DNA from: an uncultured Eubacterium sp.
GTDB lineage: Bacteria; Bacillota; Clostridia; Lachnospirales; Lachnospiraceae
Direction: 5' to 3'
NCBI GenBank assembly: GCA_910589595.1
Contig: CAJUTM010000035.1
Coordinates: forward strand, 1-19,270
Length of the DNA: 19,270 bases
Made by a program: the position numbers and the translations under genes. The notes under the pieces are model-generated. The model did no database searches. It was not told the DNA's origin and was given only the letters and a program-made list of their open reading frames with translations. This document shows, piece after piece, positions 7,197 through 14,811 of this stretch (position 1 is the stretch's first letter; every line of letters starts with the position of its first letter).

Positions 7197-8623
7197 AGCA
7201 AGAATCATATTTTTTACAGTTAACCCAGCTGCAATGATTTCTTTGCCCAAAGCAGTAATCAGATATTTATAAGAGTTAGGGATTTTTTCAATCAATCCAT
7301 GGAGCCTCAGGCGTTTAAAAATCCTTGTCATTGCAGATGACGAGATTTCGGGAAGATGTTCACGGATATTTTTTCCCTGCATGCCGAATGCCATATATTC
7401 TCCCCTGCTGATGGCTTCCAGAACGGACAGGTCACGGGAATCAAAAAAGTTAAAGCCGCGATAAGAGCGTTCTTTTTCCTTTTTTGGGCGGCTGACTTCC
7501 TCTAGTTTTTTTCTTCCGTTACTGTGGTCGTCAAAAGATGAAATGAACTCAAGGTAACGGTAATTTGCAGTTTTTAAGATTATAAACAGTTGGTACAGGC
7601 TGTAAATGCTTTTTTCAGAGAAGCTTTTTTGACACTGGAGGTTCCGTCCCTGTGCTGGACATCCCGCTTCACACGGAATGTGCTGATGTCATTGCAGGTG
7701 CTCTCAATCCGTAAGACACAGCCGAATTTATCATACATTTTAATGGATACATCACCCATATGGTGTTTGATTCTCGTGCCGAGAATACGCTGGTTATAGT
7801 TGGTTCCGATTTCTTTGATACAGTTATAAGTGATACGCTGTCCGAGGAATGTGGCGATATCATCTGGCTTTACCGTAAATATCGCAGTGCGGATGATTTC
7901 ATCATAAAGGGGTTCCAGATATCCGGGCTTTTTGAACATGATATCCGTTGCACATTCAATCTGTTGGACCGTCCATGTATAGCCAAGTCCAAGGGATTCC
8001 GGGACAGGGCAGTAACGTCTGGCAAAGACGTCAAGCACTTTATGCAGATCCTCCGGATTGATCCGGTCGGAAAGCTTCTGTGCAGTTTCTATATCTGAGA
8101 TTTCCAGAAATGCGTTGTCGTGCATCCGGTAACCGATCTGTTTTTTGTCCAGCTTGTGGGCGAGCAGGTTATGCCCGTTCATATAAAACTGGAGGCGGAA
8201 AGGCGGCCAGGTGGGGACTCGCAGATAACAGAGGCCAAGTTCTTTGTCAATGAAATAAAAATAGTAATGGAGGCATTTGCTCTTATCAGGCTTTAGGAAG
8301 GTTTTCCCAGTTGTCTTATCATGCCAGGGCTTATAAGTATTACAGCATTCCATGGCTGAAAAGATATGGACGAGGCCTTCCGTTTTCCCGGTTTCGGAAA
8401 TGATCTTCTGGATACGGTCATCTTTGCGGAAGGCATGGAGTTTACGGATGAACTCAATTTCAATTCCGTTTTCCGAGGCAATCTTCTCCGCATTCTGCCG
8501 GATCTGTTCTGTAAGGGGCTGGGAGAAATTGGGATAATCAAAAATGCGGATGCCGTTGCTCTTCATATATGCGGTCATAGCATTGTCATGACTCCAGTTT
8601 GGGATATATCCTTGTATGATCAT
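7179..8623 (-). pseudogene. Winged-helix protein of a mobile-like family, split by one frameshift
   Basis: Two adjacent minus-strand frames form one gene of about 481 residues. The first (from 8623) runs MIIQGYIPNWSHDNAM to AFTACTNCL and stops at 7580. The second is open continuously from about 7615 to 7179, reading SIYSLYQLFIILKTANYRYL, FNFFDSRDLSVLEAISRGEY and a winged-helix-like end (TRIFKRLRLHGLIEKI, YKYLITALGK). They join if one A is added to the six-A run on the minus strand (plus strand T run 7610-7615), or by a -1 slip there. I remember related full-length proteins from many phyla, often annotated only as hypothetical or MarR-like and often in mobile settings; this could not be checked. 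There is no clear terminal inverted repeat or catalytic DDE set. Its 5' end lies about 27 bp from the truncated repeat copy B, suggesting it inserted there. GC content is higher than in its neighbours. Confidence 0.7.
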
Positions 8624-8650
8624 GCGGGCATAGCAGGTAATGATACCATA

Positions 8651-9001
8651 AATTTCTTCTATTATACTTTTTATAACGGTATATAACGATGAGGATTTAG
8701 GTGTTTTAGGGGCAATTGGAACAATGTATTTTTCTTTTCAGGTAGTGTTTTTTTTCAATTGTCATAGGGTTTATATGTATAGCGGTTTCTAAAATTTTGG
8801 ATAACTTAGAAAAAAAAAACAAAGTAAATGGTGGAAGCATATCGTAAAGATTTCTCTAATTTCGTTAAGTGTTTTTTTTCTATTATTGATTTGTTTAGTT
8901 ATTCTGTTTTTGGGAGAGAGTTTTGGAGTAACATTATGCAATCTTGCAACCATTTTAATAGATATAATTATTTTGGGAAACAGCTTTATAAATCTATATT
9001 A
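8651..9001 (+). repeat. Direct repeat copy B: 5'-truncated, frameshifted membrane-protein gene
   Basis: About 99% identical to 3985-4334. It lacks the start codon and first helix of the gene, replaced by the end of the winged-helix element. It has eight instead of seven T at 8748-8755, which breaks the frame within helix 2, and it shares the ten-A run (8810-8819). The longer hydrophobic frame stops at TAG 9000-9002, as in copy A. It cannot make the full protein and is a pseudogene. With copy A it brackets the array of displaced modules. Confidence 0.9.
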
Positions 9002-9104
9002 GAGATATTCAATCGGTACAAATGGTTTCTTTCATCAAAGAGAGATACGACTTGAATTAAAATAAATATACGGTATCACTTACATAAAAGGCGGAATAAG
9101 ATTA

Positions 9105-9197
9105 GTGGAAAAACAAAATCATCATAAAAAGGCTAATCTGAGTGGAACTATTTTTACACTGGAGATTGACGAAATGCAGTTCAACATGCTATTCTAA
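9105..9197 (+). CDS. Possible 30-residue small ORF
   Basis: A GTG-started frame reading MEKQNHHKKANLSGTIFTLE and ending QFNMLF, with AAGGCGG about 10 bases upstream. Its end overlaps the hairpin at 9183-9224 and the promoter at 9166-9195. It might be a leader peptide, a decayed gene end, or chance. No family is recognised. Confidence 0.25.
   Translation: MEKQNHHKKANLSGTIFTLEIDEMQFNMLF
9166..9195 (+). promoter_or_regulatory. Probable promoter of the transglutaminase-like gene
   Basis: TTGACG (9166-9171) and TATTCT (9190-9195) are separated by 18 bases, close to the sigma-A consensus. The expected start near 9202 gives a leader of about 54 bases to the ATG at 9256. It overlaps the left arm of the hairpin at 9183-9224, so transcripts starting here would not form that hairpin while read-through transcripts would. 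Confidence 0.45.
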
Positions 9198-9224
9198 GGG
9201 AAAATAATAGATGGCATGTTTTTT
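9183..9224 (+). terminator. Intrinsic terminator-like hairpin
   Basis: AACATGC (9183-9189) pairs with GCATGTT (9214-9220), with further pairing TATT/AATA inside, and six T at 9219-9224. It would stop read-through from the array upstream before the transglutaminase-like gene. Confidence 0.55.
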
Positions 9225-9255
9225 ATATTACAGGCAATAAAGGAAGGGCAAATTT

Positions 9256-12200
9256 ATGAAACAAAGAAGAGCGTTTAGTTTAGTATTAGCAATAATTTTT
9301 TCACTTGTAGTCGCTTTTAGCGACTTTGGAACCGCCCTATATACTTCCGGATTGGGAAGCGCGGTAAAAGCGGCGGGGAAGCAAGAGCAGAAGTTCGGCA
9401 GGTATTATTATGAGCAGCTTCCGGAGGAGGCAAAAGGTTTTTACGACGCCATGTACAACATGTATGTTCAGGGGATATTGAAAACGGGAACAGAAGATTA
9501 TGACCTCGTAAAAAACGGTCATGTAACCAGCGGACAGCTTGAGGGATATGCCAATGGGAATACGACCCTTCTATCTTATATGGGAGCGGCAAGGGATGCG
9601 TTTTATGCTGATTATCCTGAAATTTTTTATGTGGATTTTTCCTATCTTTCCTTGCGTGTAACGAAGAAAGGCTCGGAATACTGTGCCTATCTCGGAGCGG
9701 GGAGAAGTGACAATTATTTTGTCAGGGGATTTACAAGCCAGAAAGAAGTGGAGGCGGCGATTGCCGAATATGAGGCAAAAGTCAATACCATTGTTGAGGG
9801 AGCGAAGAAGCTCGTGCCGGAAGAGGGGAAGAGCCTTGCGCAGCAACAGGTAAAATATGTCCATGATGAGATTATATGGCATACGTCGTATCGTATGGAA
9901 AATAGCTGTAAAAAAGAAAATGTCGGGCATATCAGAACGGCGTATGGTGCGCTTGTAAAAGGTGAGAGTCTGTGCGAGGGATATTCGCGGGCAGTTAAGG
10001 CGGTTTTGGATAAGCTGGAAATTCCCTGTGTGCTTGTGCAGGGAGGGTTTCAGAGGACGTCGGATAGTATAGAGCCGCATATGTGGAATTATGTACAGAT
10101 TGGAAAAGAATGGTATGGGATAGACGCCACAATCGACGACCCGATACCGCCTTTACCGCCCGAGGGTGGAATTGACGGTTTTGAGTGTTCTGCTTATTTG
10201 CTCGTCGGGCAGGACGTCATGGGAAAACGGCACATACCGGACGGCGTTATGTCAGAGGCAAACTTTGAATTTACCTATCCGATACCATCATCGGATGATT
10301 TGCTGTTTCAGGAAGTTGCTAATGATAATGGTTTGAAAGTGTCTTACAGTAAAGATGCGATAACCGGTGAATTACAGACAGGAGTATTTAAAATAAGTTA
10401 TAATGGTATGGGTGCCGCTAAGTGTATAGAGAATGGTAAGTATATGCTGATGAGAGAAGCTGAATTTGAGTCCGGTAAATGGAATTACAGCAGATGGGCT
10501 TATATTCTTCCAGATGTGTATACTTCTATGAACGACAGTGATGCAGAGCTTACACTCAATTTTCCGTCGGTCGAATATCTTGAATTTGCAGTTACCAGTG
10601 AAGCGCCGGGTGATTATAAATCAGATTTAAAATATTTATCCTTTCATGGGAATCCACTTCTGTTCGATGCGAGGACAGAGATTCTTTATAATCCCAACGG
10701 AACCTATACGCCGCCTCCTTATGTAAAAAAAGCTACGCCTGGTTTTACATCCACAATAACAGTTGGGAAAACCCATCATATGACAATTGTTTATGATGAA
10801 GAGCTCACGCTTGCGGAAGGTGCGAAAGAGGCAAATATTAAAGTTTCTGTCGATGAGGAGGGTACAACTGCTCTGGAAAATAGTAAGCTTGAGAACTTTA
10901 GTTGGAAAGGCGATACGATTTCATTTGATTTTACCCCTAGCAAGATGTGGCTGGATGATATGGTAAGCTATTTCTTTGATACGACCGGATTGATTGGGAA
11001 AAAAAGCGGAAAAGTTCCGAAAAACTTTTGCTATACGGCTGCCCAGAGGAATGCGGTCTGTGCATATCGCGCAAGAGGATATTACTGGAATTTTTTTGGG
11101 AGACCGCAGCTTTTGGAAAATTCAGATTTATCGCAGAAAAACTTCCAAGAGTGGAAGACAGAGGACGGGAGTTCTGTAACACCTGAAATGATGACGGGAT
11201 TGACACTAGTTGCAAGCTCGCCCTCACATGCTCAAACAGATACCATGAATGATATGGTAAATGAACAGCTTTCAGAGGGGAATGTTCTGAAAAGTGAAAC
11301 ATATAATATCAGGCTGCTAACATGCAAGCAGAACGTTGTATCCGTTGGAGATTCGATAAGATTGTCCGTCGGTTTTCCACCTGGATATGGAGCAAATGAC
11401 GAGGGTGTAACTTTTAAAGCGTATCATTTTAAGAGAGATAAAAACGGAGAAATTATCGGCATGGAAGAAGTTCCATGTACCATAACCCAATATGGACTTG
11501 TAATACTATGCAAATCGTTCAGTCCTTTTGCTATTGTGGCTGCAAAGGATGACACCACAGAGGAAAAGAAGTCGAAATCCCTGTTAGTATCATATACGCA
11601 GGGAGGAAAGGTTTCTGGAGATGAGGCTGGCATTGTTACCTTGAAAGAAGGAGAGAGCAAGGAGCTTACGATTCAGGCAGACGATAACTATGTGATTGAC
11701 GCTGTTATTGCGGGAGGAAAATATCAGGAAATTACAGATAAGAAATCCATGAAGATTAAAATAGACAGTAAAGAGGTATCAAATGGTGATATCATTGAAG
11801 CACAGTTTGTAACTCAGACGGCTGCCAAGAAGGAAGAGGAGCGAGGAGAGACAGCAGTACATCCGAATCCAAAGCCTGCCAGCATTAAATTTCCGAAAAA
11901 TAGCATAAGTGTAAAAGAAAAGGAACGTATTGAGATAATACCTGATATTACTGCAGCAGATGGAGTTCATTCATATCAGTGGTATAAAGATGGCGTTGCT
12001 CTGGCAGGCCAGACTAGTGAAAAACTTTTGATTCCTACAGCTGCAAAAAAGGATGCAGGAAAGTACAGCTTGACAATTACGACAATGATAGGCGCTGTTG
12101 TTACTAAATCCACGAGTGGTATCTGCAATGTAACCGTAACAGGAGGAACCGGGCAGATTAATTGGCAAAAACCATTGGATTCTAAGCCGAATTTGACAGT

Positions 12201-12825
12201 AGTCTCTGGATTGAACGCGATCTCAGAAAAAACGGGTCAGGTGAAGTTGAAGTGGAACAAGGTAACGGATGCAGACGGTTATCAGGTGCTTCGCTATGAT
12301 TCTGTTCAGAAAAAATATGTAACGGTTGCCAATGTGACAACGACAGCATATACGGATAAGAAAAGAACGGCGGGGAAACCATGCCGCTATAAGGTAATGG
12401 CATTTAAGAGAGCCAATGCCAGAGTTTATTATGGCCCTCTGTCACAGGTGGTAAAGGTTATAGTGAAGCCGAGGACACCTGTGGGAATCAAAGGAAAACG
12501 ATTGTCTTGGACTTCTGTTCAGCTTCGCTTTAAGTCGGTCAAAAATGCTGTTTCATATAGGATATACCAATACAGTAAGAGTTCCGGTAAAAAGATTGCG
12601 ACATATAAAATACAAGGGAAAAAACTTTACCGGTATAATCGGAAGACCAAACGCTGGTATTCCATGAATAAGATAAAGAAAGCTAAGAACGGAAGAATTA
12701 TCTGTACACTGGCAGCTATAAAACAAAGTAATAAAAAACTCGTTTTCCGGATGAAAGCATCGGTATCGAAAAAGGGATATAAAACGCAGTACAGTGCGGC
12801 GAGCAAAAAGGTGATAGTGAAATAA
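9256..12825 (+). CDS. Secreted transglutaminase-like protein with Ig-like and FN3-like modules
   Basis: A 1189-residue surface or secreted protein. AAGGAAGG lies about eight bases before ATG 9256. Residues 1-40 are a signal peptide (SLVLAIIFSLVVAFSDFG core, likely cut near AVKAAG). The transglutaminase-like fold holds a Cys-His-Asp triad in its normal contexts: SLCEGYS (Cys240), EPHMWNYV (His275) and GIDATIDDP (Asp290). The family includes proteases and cross-linking enzymes, so the reaction cannot be fixed from sequence. A beta-rich middle follows. About 885-960 is an Ig-like domain (YQWYKDGVALAGQ, DAGKYSLTI). About 985-1075 is an FN3-like domain (VKLKWNKVTDADGYQVLRYD). A second, lysine-rich FN3-like module runs to the end. 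There is no LPXTG or other sorting signal, so attachment may be through the basic C-terminus. All catalytic residues are present. The usual role would be modifying or binding wall or host proteins. Confidence 0.85.
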   Translation: MKQRRAFSLVLAIIFSLVVAFSDFGTALYTSGLGSAVKAAGKQEQKFGRYYYEQLPEEAKGFYDAMYNMYVQGILKTGTEDYDLVKNGHVTSGQLEGYANGNTTLLSYMGAARDAFYADYPEIFYVDFSYLSLRVTKKGSEYCAYLGAGRSDNYFVRGFTSQKEVEAAIAEYEAKVNTIVEGAKKLVPEEGKSLAQQQVKYVHDEIIWHTSYRMENSCKKENVGHIRTAYGALVKGESLCEGYSRAVKAVLDKLEIPCVLVQGGFQRTSDSIEPHMWNYVQIGKEWYGIDATIDDPIPPLPPEGGIDGFECSAYLLVGQDVMGKRHIPDGVMSEANFEFTYPIPSSDDLLFQEVANDNGLKVSYSKDAITGELQTGVFKISYNGMGAAKCIENGKYMLMREAEFESGKWNYSRWAYILPDVYTSMNDSDAELTLNFPSVEYLEFAVTSEAPGDYKSDLKYLSFHGNPLLFDARTEILYNPNGTYTPPPYVKKATPGFTSTITVGKTHHMTIVYDEELTLAEGAKEANIKVSVDEEGTTALENSKLENFSWKGDTISFDFTPSKMWLDDMVSYFFDTTGLIGKKSGKVPKNFCYTAAQRNAVCAYRARGYYWNFFGRPQLLENSDLSQKNFQEWKTEDGSSVTPEMMTGLTLVASSPSHAQTDTMNDMVNEQLSEGNVLKSETYNIRLLTCKQNVVSVGDSIRLSVGFPPGYGANDEGVTFKAYHFKRDKNGEIIGMEEVPCTITQYGLVILCKSFSPFAIVAAKDDTTEEKKSKSLLVSYTQGGKVSGDEAGIVTLKEGESKELTIQADDNYVIDAVIAGGKYQEITDKKSMKIKIDSKEVSNGDIIEAQFVTQTAAKKEEERGETAVHPNPKPASIKFPKNSISVKEKERIEIIPDITAADGVHSYQWYKDGVALAGQTSEKLLIPTAAKKDAGKYSLTITTMIGAVVTKSTSGICNVTVTGGTGQINWQKPLDSKPNLTVVSGLNAISEKTGQVKLKWNKVTDADGYQVLRYDSVQKKYVTVANVTTTAYTDKKRTAGKPCRYKVMAFKRANARVYYGPLSQVVKVIVKPRTPVGIKGKRLSWTSVQLRFKSVKNAVSYRIYQYSKSSGKKIATYKIQGKKLYRYNRKTKRWYSMNKIKKAKNGRIICTLAAIKQSNKKLVFRMKASVSKKGYKTQYSAASKKVIVK

Positions 12826-12863
12826 TAACTGTAAAAGTTATTGCGGATAGGGGGGAGATTGAT

Positions 12864-12968
12864 ATGATTATTCAGAAAATATGTAAAAAGGGGATAGTGA
12901 CGAAGGTTTTAATATCTGTGTATATAATGAAAATACAGGAAACTCTTGGAAGACGAAAAGGATTTTGA
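12864..12968 (+). CDS. Possible 34-residue basic peptide
   Basis: ATG 12864 follows a very strong purine-rich site (GGGGGGAG, 12851-12858) at ideal spacing. The frame reads MIIQKICKKGIVTKVLISVY and ends LGRRKGF. It is basic, with a short hydrophobic core. It lies 39 bp after the transglutaminase-like gene and before the terminator at 13002-13044, so it could be the last cistron of that unit. It may also be the start of a gene whose remainder was deleted. No family is recognised. Confidence 0.35.
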   Translation: MIIQKICKKGIVTKVLISVYIMKIQETLGRRKGF

Positions 12969-13001
12969 ACAATATAATTCCGAGTGCTTAGCCATTTATA
13001 G

Positions 13002-13044
13002 AAAAACTACAAATCAGCCGAATGACTGATTTGTAGTTTTTTTT
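13002..13044. terminator. Strong bidirectional intrinsic terminator
   Basis: AAAAACTACAAATCAG (13002-13017) and CTGATTTGTAGTTTTT (13026-13041) are perfect 16-base arms around an 8-nt loop, with eight T at 13037-13044 on the plus strand. On the minus strand the stem also ends in five T. It can therefore serve both the transglutaminase-like gene from the left and the XRE gene ending at 13179 from the right. Confidence 0.9.
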
Positions 13045-13178
13045 CGGTATTTTTAAAGTATTTTTTAGACTGTGTTTTCAGCAAGCCTTTTTTGAGGATA
13101 AAACGTATATTATCAGGATTTTTCTGATGTTTTCAGGTTAAGAGGTAAAACGCCAATTAGCAAACAAAGAGTGCCGGA

Positions 13179-13463
13179 TTACGGATTTGTTTTAACAATG
13201 TCTTGTATAATCGCTTGAATATGTGCAATCTGGGTATCTGTAAGTCCGTTTGTACTTATCTTTCTTTCATTACTAAATTCCAATAAATAATCAGTGCTTA
13301 CATCAAAGAATCTAGCGATTCGTAAAAGAGTATCAATGGATGGTGGAACGTTATTATTTTCCCAATTTGATATTGTCTGTTTGCTAACGTGAAGCTGTTT
13401 TGCCAAATCGACCTGACTTAAATGACGGGAGTTTCGTAACTCCCTGATTCTGTCTCCGAGCAT
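13179..13463 (-). CDS. Small XRE-family transcriptional regulator
   Basis: A 94-residue Cro/CI-type repressor. The HTH spans about residues 5-60: LGDRIRELRNSRHLSQVDLA, KQLHVSKQTISNWENN and VPPSIDTLLRIARFFDVSTD, with the usual SKQTISNWE recognition helix. The C-terminal 30 residues are a short helix, probably for dimerisation. The start at 13463 is chosen because AGGAGG (complement of 13470-13475) lies exactly six bases upstream; the longer frame to 13496 has no such site. It faces away from the HTH gene at 13653, and operator-like repeats lie between them, so it probably controls itself and the neighbour. A third half-site TATAGCAA (13485-13492) sits just upstream of its ribosome site. Confidence 0.88.
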   Translation of the reverse strand: MLGDRIRELRNSRHLSQVDLAKQLHVSKQTISNWENNNVPPSIDTLLRIARFFDVSTDYLLEFSNERKISTNGLTDTQIAHIQAIIQDIVKTNP

Positions 13464-13569
13464 TTGCCGCCTCCTGTTATAAAATATAGCAACCATGAGT
13501 AAAAATCCACATAATAAGTCTGAAAGTTTTATCCGGCAATCTAATTATGAAATTGTTACTTTTTAAAGT

Positions 13570-13616
13570 TATAGCAATACTATAATATTTACAAAATACT
13601 ATAGTATTGCTATAAT
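13570..13616 (+). promoter_or_regulatory. Twin-operator promoter for the HTH gene at 13653
   Basis: TATAGCAATACTATA (13570-13584) and TATAGTATTGCTATA (13600-13614) are perfect inverted 15-base arms. Each arm is also an internal TATAG-N5-CTATA dyad. A 14-bp palindrome AATACTATAGTATT covers 13595-13608. A near-consensus promoter is embedded: TTTACA (13588-13593), 17 bases, TATAAT (13611-13616). A protein bound to the right arm would cover the spacer and the -10 box. The obvious candidates are the divergent XRE protein or the 362-residue HTH protein. Confidence 0.75.
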
Positions 13617-13652
13617 AGACTAAATATTAGTATATGCGAGAGAGGAAAAAAT

Positions 13653-14741
13653 ATGTCAGAGTTCAGTGAGTTTTGCAGAATACTGCAGGAAAAAAGCGGA
13701 ATGACAATCTATCAAATGGCAAAAGTCTCGGGAATGGAGAGGACGGCGCTAAACCGGATGGTGATAGGCAAAAGGCTTCCCAAACAGGAGGACGTAGACG
13801 CCTTTTGCAAAGTAGTCCGCGCCAATGAAAAAGAAAAGGCGTGGCTGCGGGAGCTTTATATTATGGAAAAGATGGGAAAGAAGCGTTATGACAACGGCAA
13901 GTTTATAGAGAAGCTGTTACAGGAGCTCCGGCAGTTGAAAGAAAGTGAAAAGCCGGTATTTCCGCCGCTTCCGGACATCGGCGGGGGATACGAACCGCTG
14001 AAACCATTTATAGAGGGAAAAGAAGAGCTTGAGCGGTTAATCTATCAATTGCTTGAAAAGGAGTACCGCAGAAAAAAGAAAACGGAGCTGTACAGCAATT
14101 TTCCGGCAAAGGGAAATATGCTGTTTATGGCGACGAGCTGTTTTGAGCAGAAGTACGAGAAAAAAATACCGCTCTATCACTTTTTCAACTTAAATGTAAA
14201 TCCGGAAAAATATTACGACGCGGATTGCAACCTCAAAGTAATGTATTATACCCTGATGTGGGTATTTCAGAAAGGCGCGGACTACATTCCCTACTATACT
14301 TACAGCCAGCTCATGCTAAACGATATGGAGCTGCAGATGATGCCATATTATCTTGTCACGGCCGGAGGCGTGCTGCTCATTTCCGATGATTTTCAGCAGG
14401 GCATTTTTCTGGATAATCCCGATACCATACATTTTTATCAGGAAAAAATGCAGTACATACGCACGCAGATGAAGCCGCTGTATCAGATTGTGACGGCACA
14501 GAAAAAAGACGCGGGCTGCAAAGCAATCGATATCAAATTTATGGAAGAGAAAGTCAGAATCACAAAACAAAAGGGAAAAGGCAGGTGTGCGACCGTTGTC
14601 ATAGCAGAAAGCAGTTTATGTGAAGCATTTTCTGATTACTTCTCTTTTTTAGAAGAAAAAAAATGGAGCGCACACGGGGGCGCACATATTGAACAGACAG
14701 AGAGTAGCGGTTATACTACGGAAGAAAGAGTGCAGTTTTAA
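13653..14741 (+). CDS. HTH regulator with large C-terminal domain
   Basis: A 362-residue cytoplasmic protein. Residues 5-65 are a helix-turn-helix of XRE type (SGMTIYQMAKVSGMERTALN, RMVIGKRLPKQEDVDAFCKV). Residues 100-330 form a separate domain, rich in aromatics, that I do not recognise (GNMLFMATSCFEQKYEKKIP, PYYLVTAGGVLLISDDFQQG); it may sense a ligand or partner. The end is low complexity (GGAHIEQTESSGYTTEERVQ). ATG 13653 has AGAGAGG about seven bases upstream and the strong promoter at 13588-13616. The gap to the large Ig-like gene is 70 bp with no T-rich terminator, so the two are probably co-transcribed and this protein likely controls the surface protein. Confidence 0.75.
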   Translation: MSEFSEFCRILQEKSGMTIYQMAKVSGMERTALNRMVIGKRLPKQEDVDAFCKVVRANEKEKAWLRELYIMEKMGKKRYDNGKFIEKLLQELRQLKESEKPVFPPLPDIGGGYEPLKPFIEGKEELERLIYQLLEKEYRRKKKTELYSNFPAKGNMLFMATSCFEQKYEKKIPLYHFFNLNVNPEKYYDADCNLKVMYYTLMWVFQKGADYIPYYTYSQLMLNDMELQMMPYYLVTAGGVLLISDDFQQGIFLDNPDTIHFYQEKMQYIRTQMKPLYQIVTAQKKDAGCKAIDIKFMEEKVRITKQKGKGRCATVVIAESSLCEAFSDYFSFLEEKKWSAHGGAHIEQTESSGYTTEERVQF

Positions 14742-14750
14742 TACAATAAC

Positions 14751-14787
14751 GTCTGTTTGGCGGGGCAGCAATCGCTGCCTTGCAGAC
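14751..14787 (+). other. Leader hairpin between regulator and surface-protein gene
   Basis: GGCAGC (14764-14769) and GCTGCC (14774-14779) form an exact stem with loop AATC. An outer pair GTCTG (14751-14755) and CAGAC (14783-14787) encloses it. There is no T-tract after it, so it is not an intrinsic terminator. It lies about 10 bases before the ribosome site of the gene at 14812 and could affect mRNA processing or stability. Confidence 0.4.
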
Positions 14788-14811
14788 AGAGAGAAAGGAA
14801 AGGGAACAGAG

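Noticed and set aside
7168..8650. Classical insertion sequence with terminal inverted repeats
   Set aside because: I compared both ends of the winged-helix gene region and found no matching inverted ends or target duplication, so only a mobile-like gene is claimed.
8828..9055. 75-residue frame starting MVEAYRKDFSNF in repeat copy B
   Set aside because: The same frame in copy A is stopped by TAG near 4314, and it overlaps the clearly hydrophobic frame that continues the membrane protein; it is an out-of-frame reading.
13179..14741. Type II toxin-antitoxin pair (small XRE plus partner)
   Set aside because: The genes are divergent, both have HTH domains and the larger one shows no toxin motif; a regulator pair fits better.
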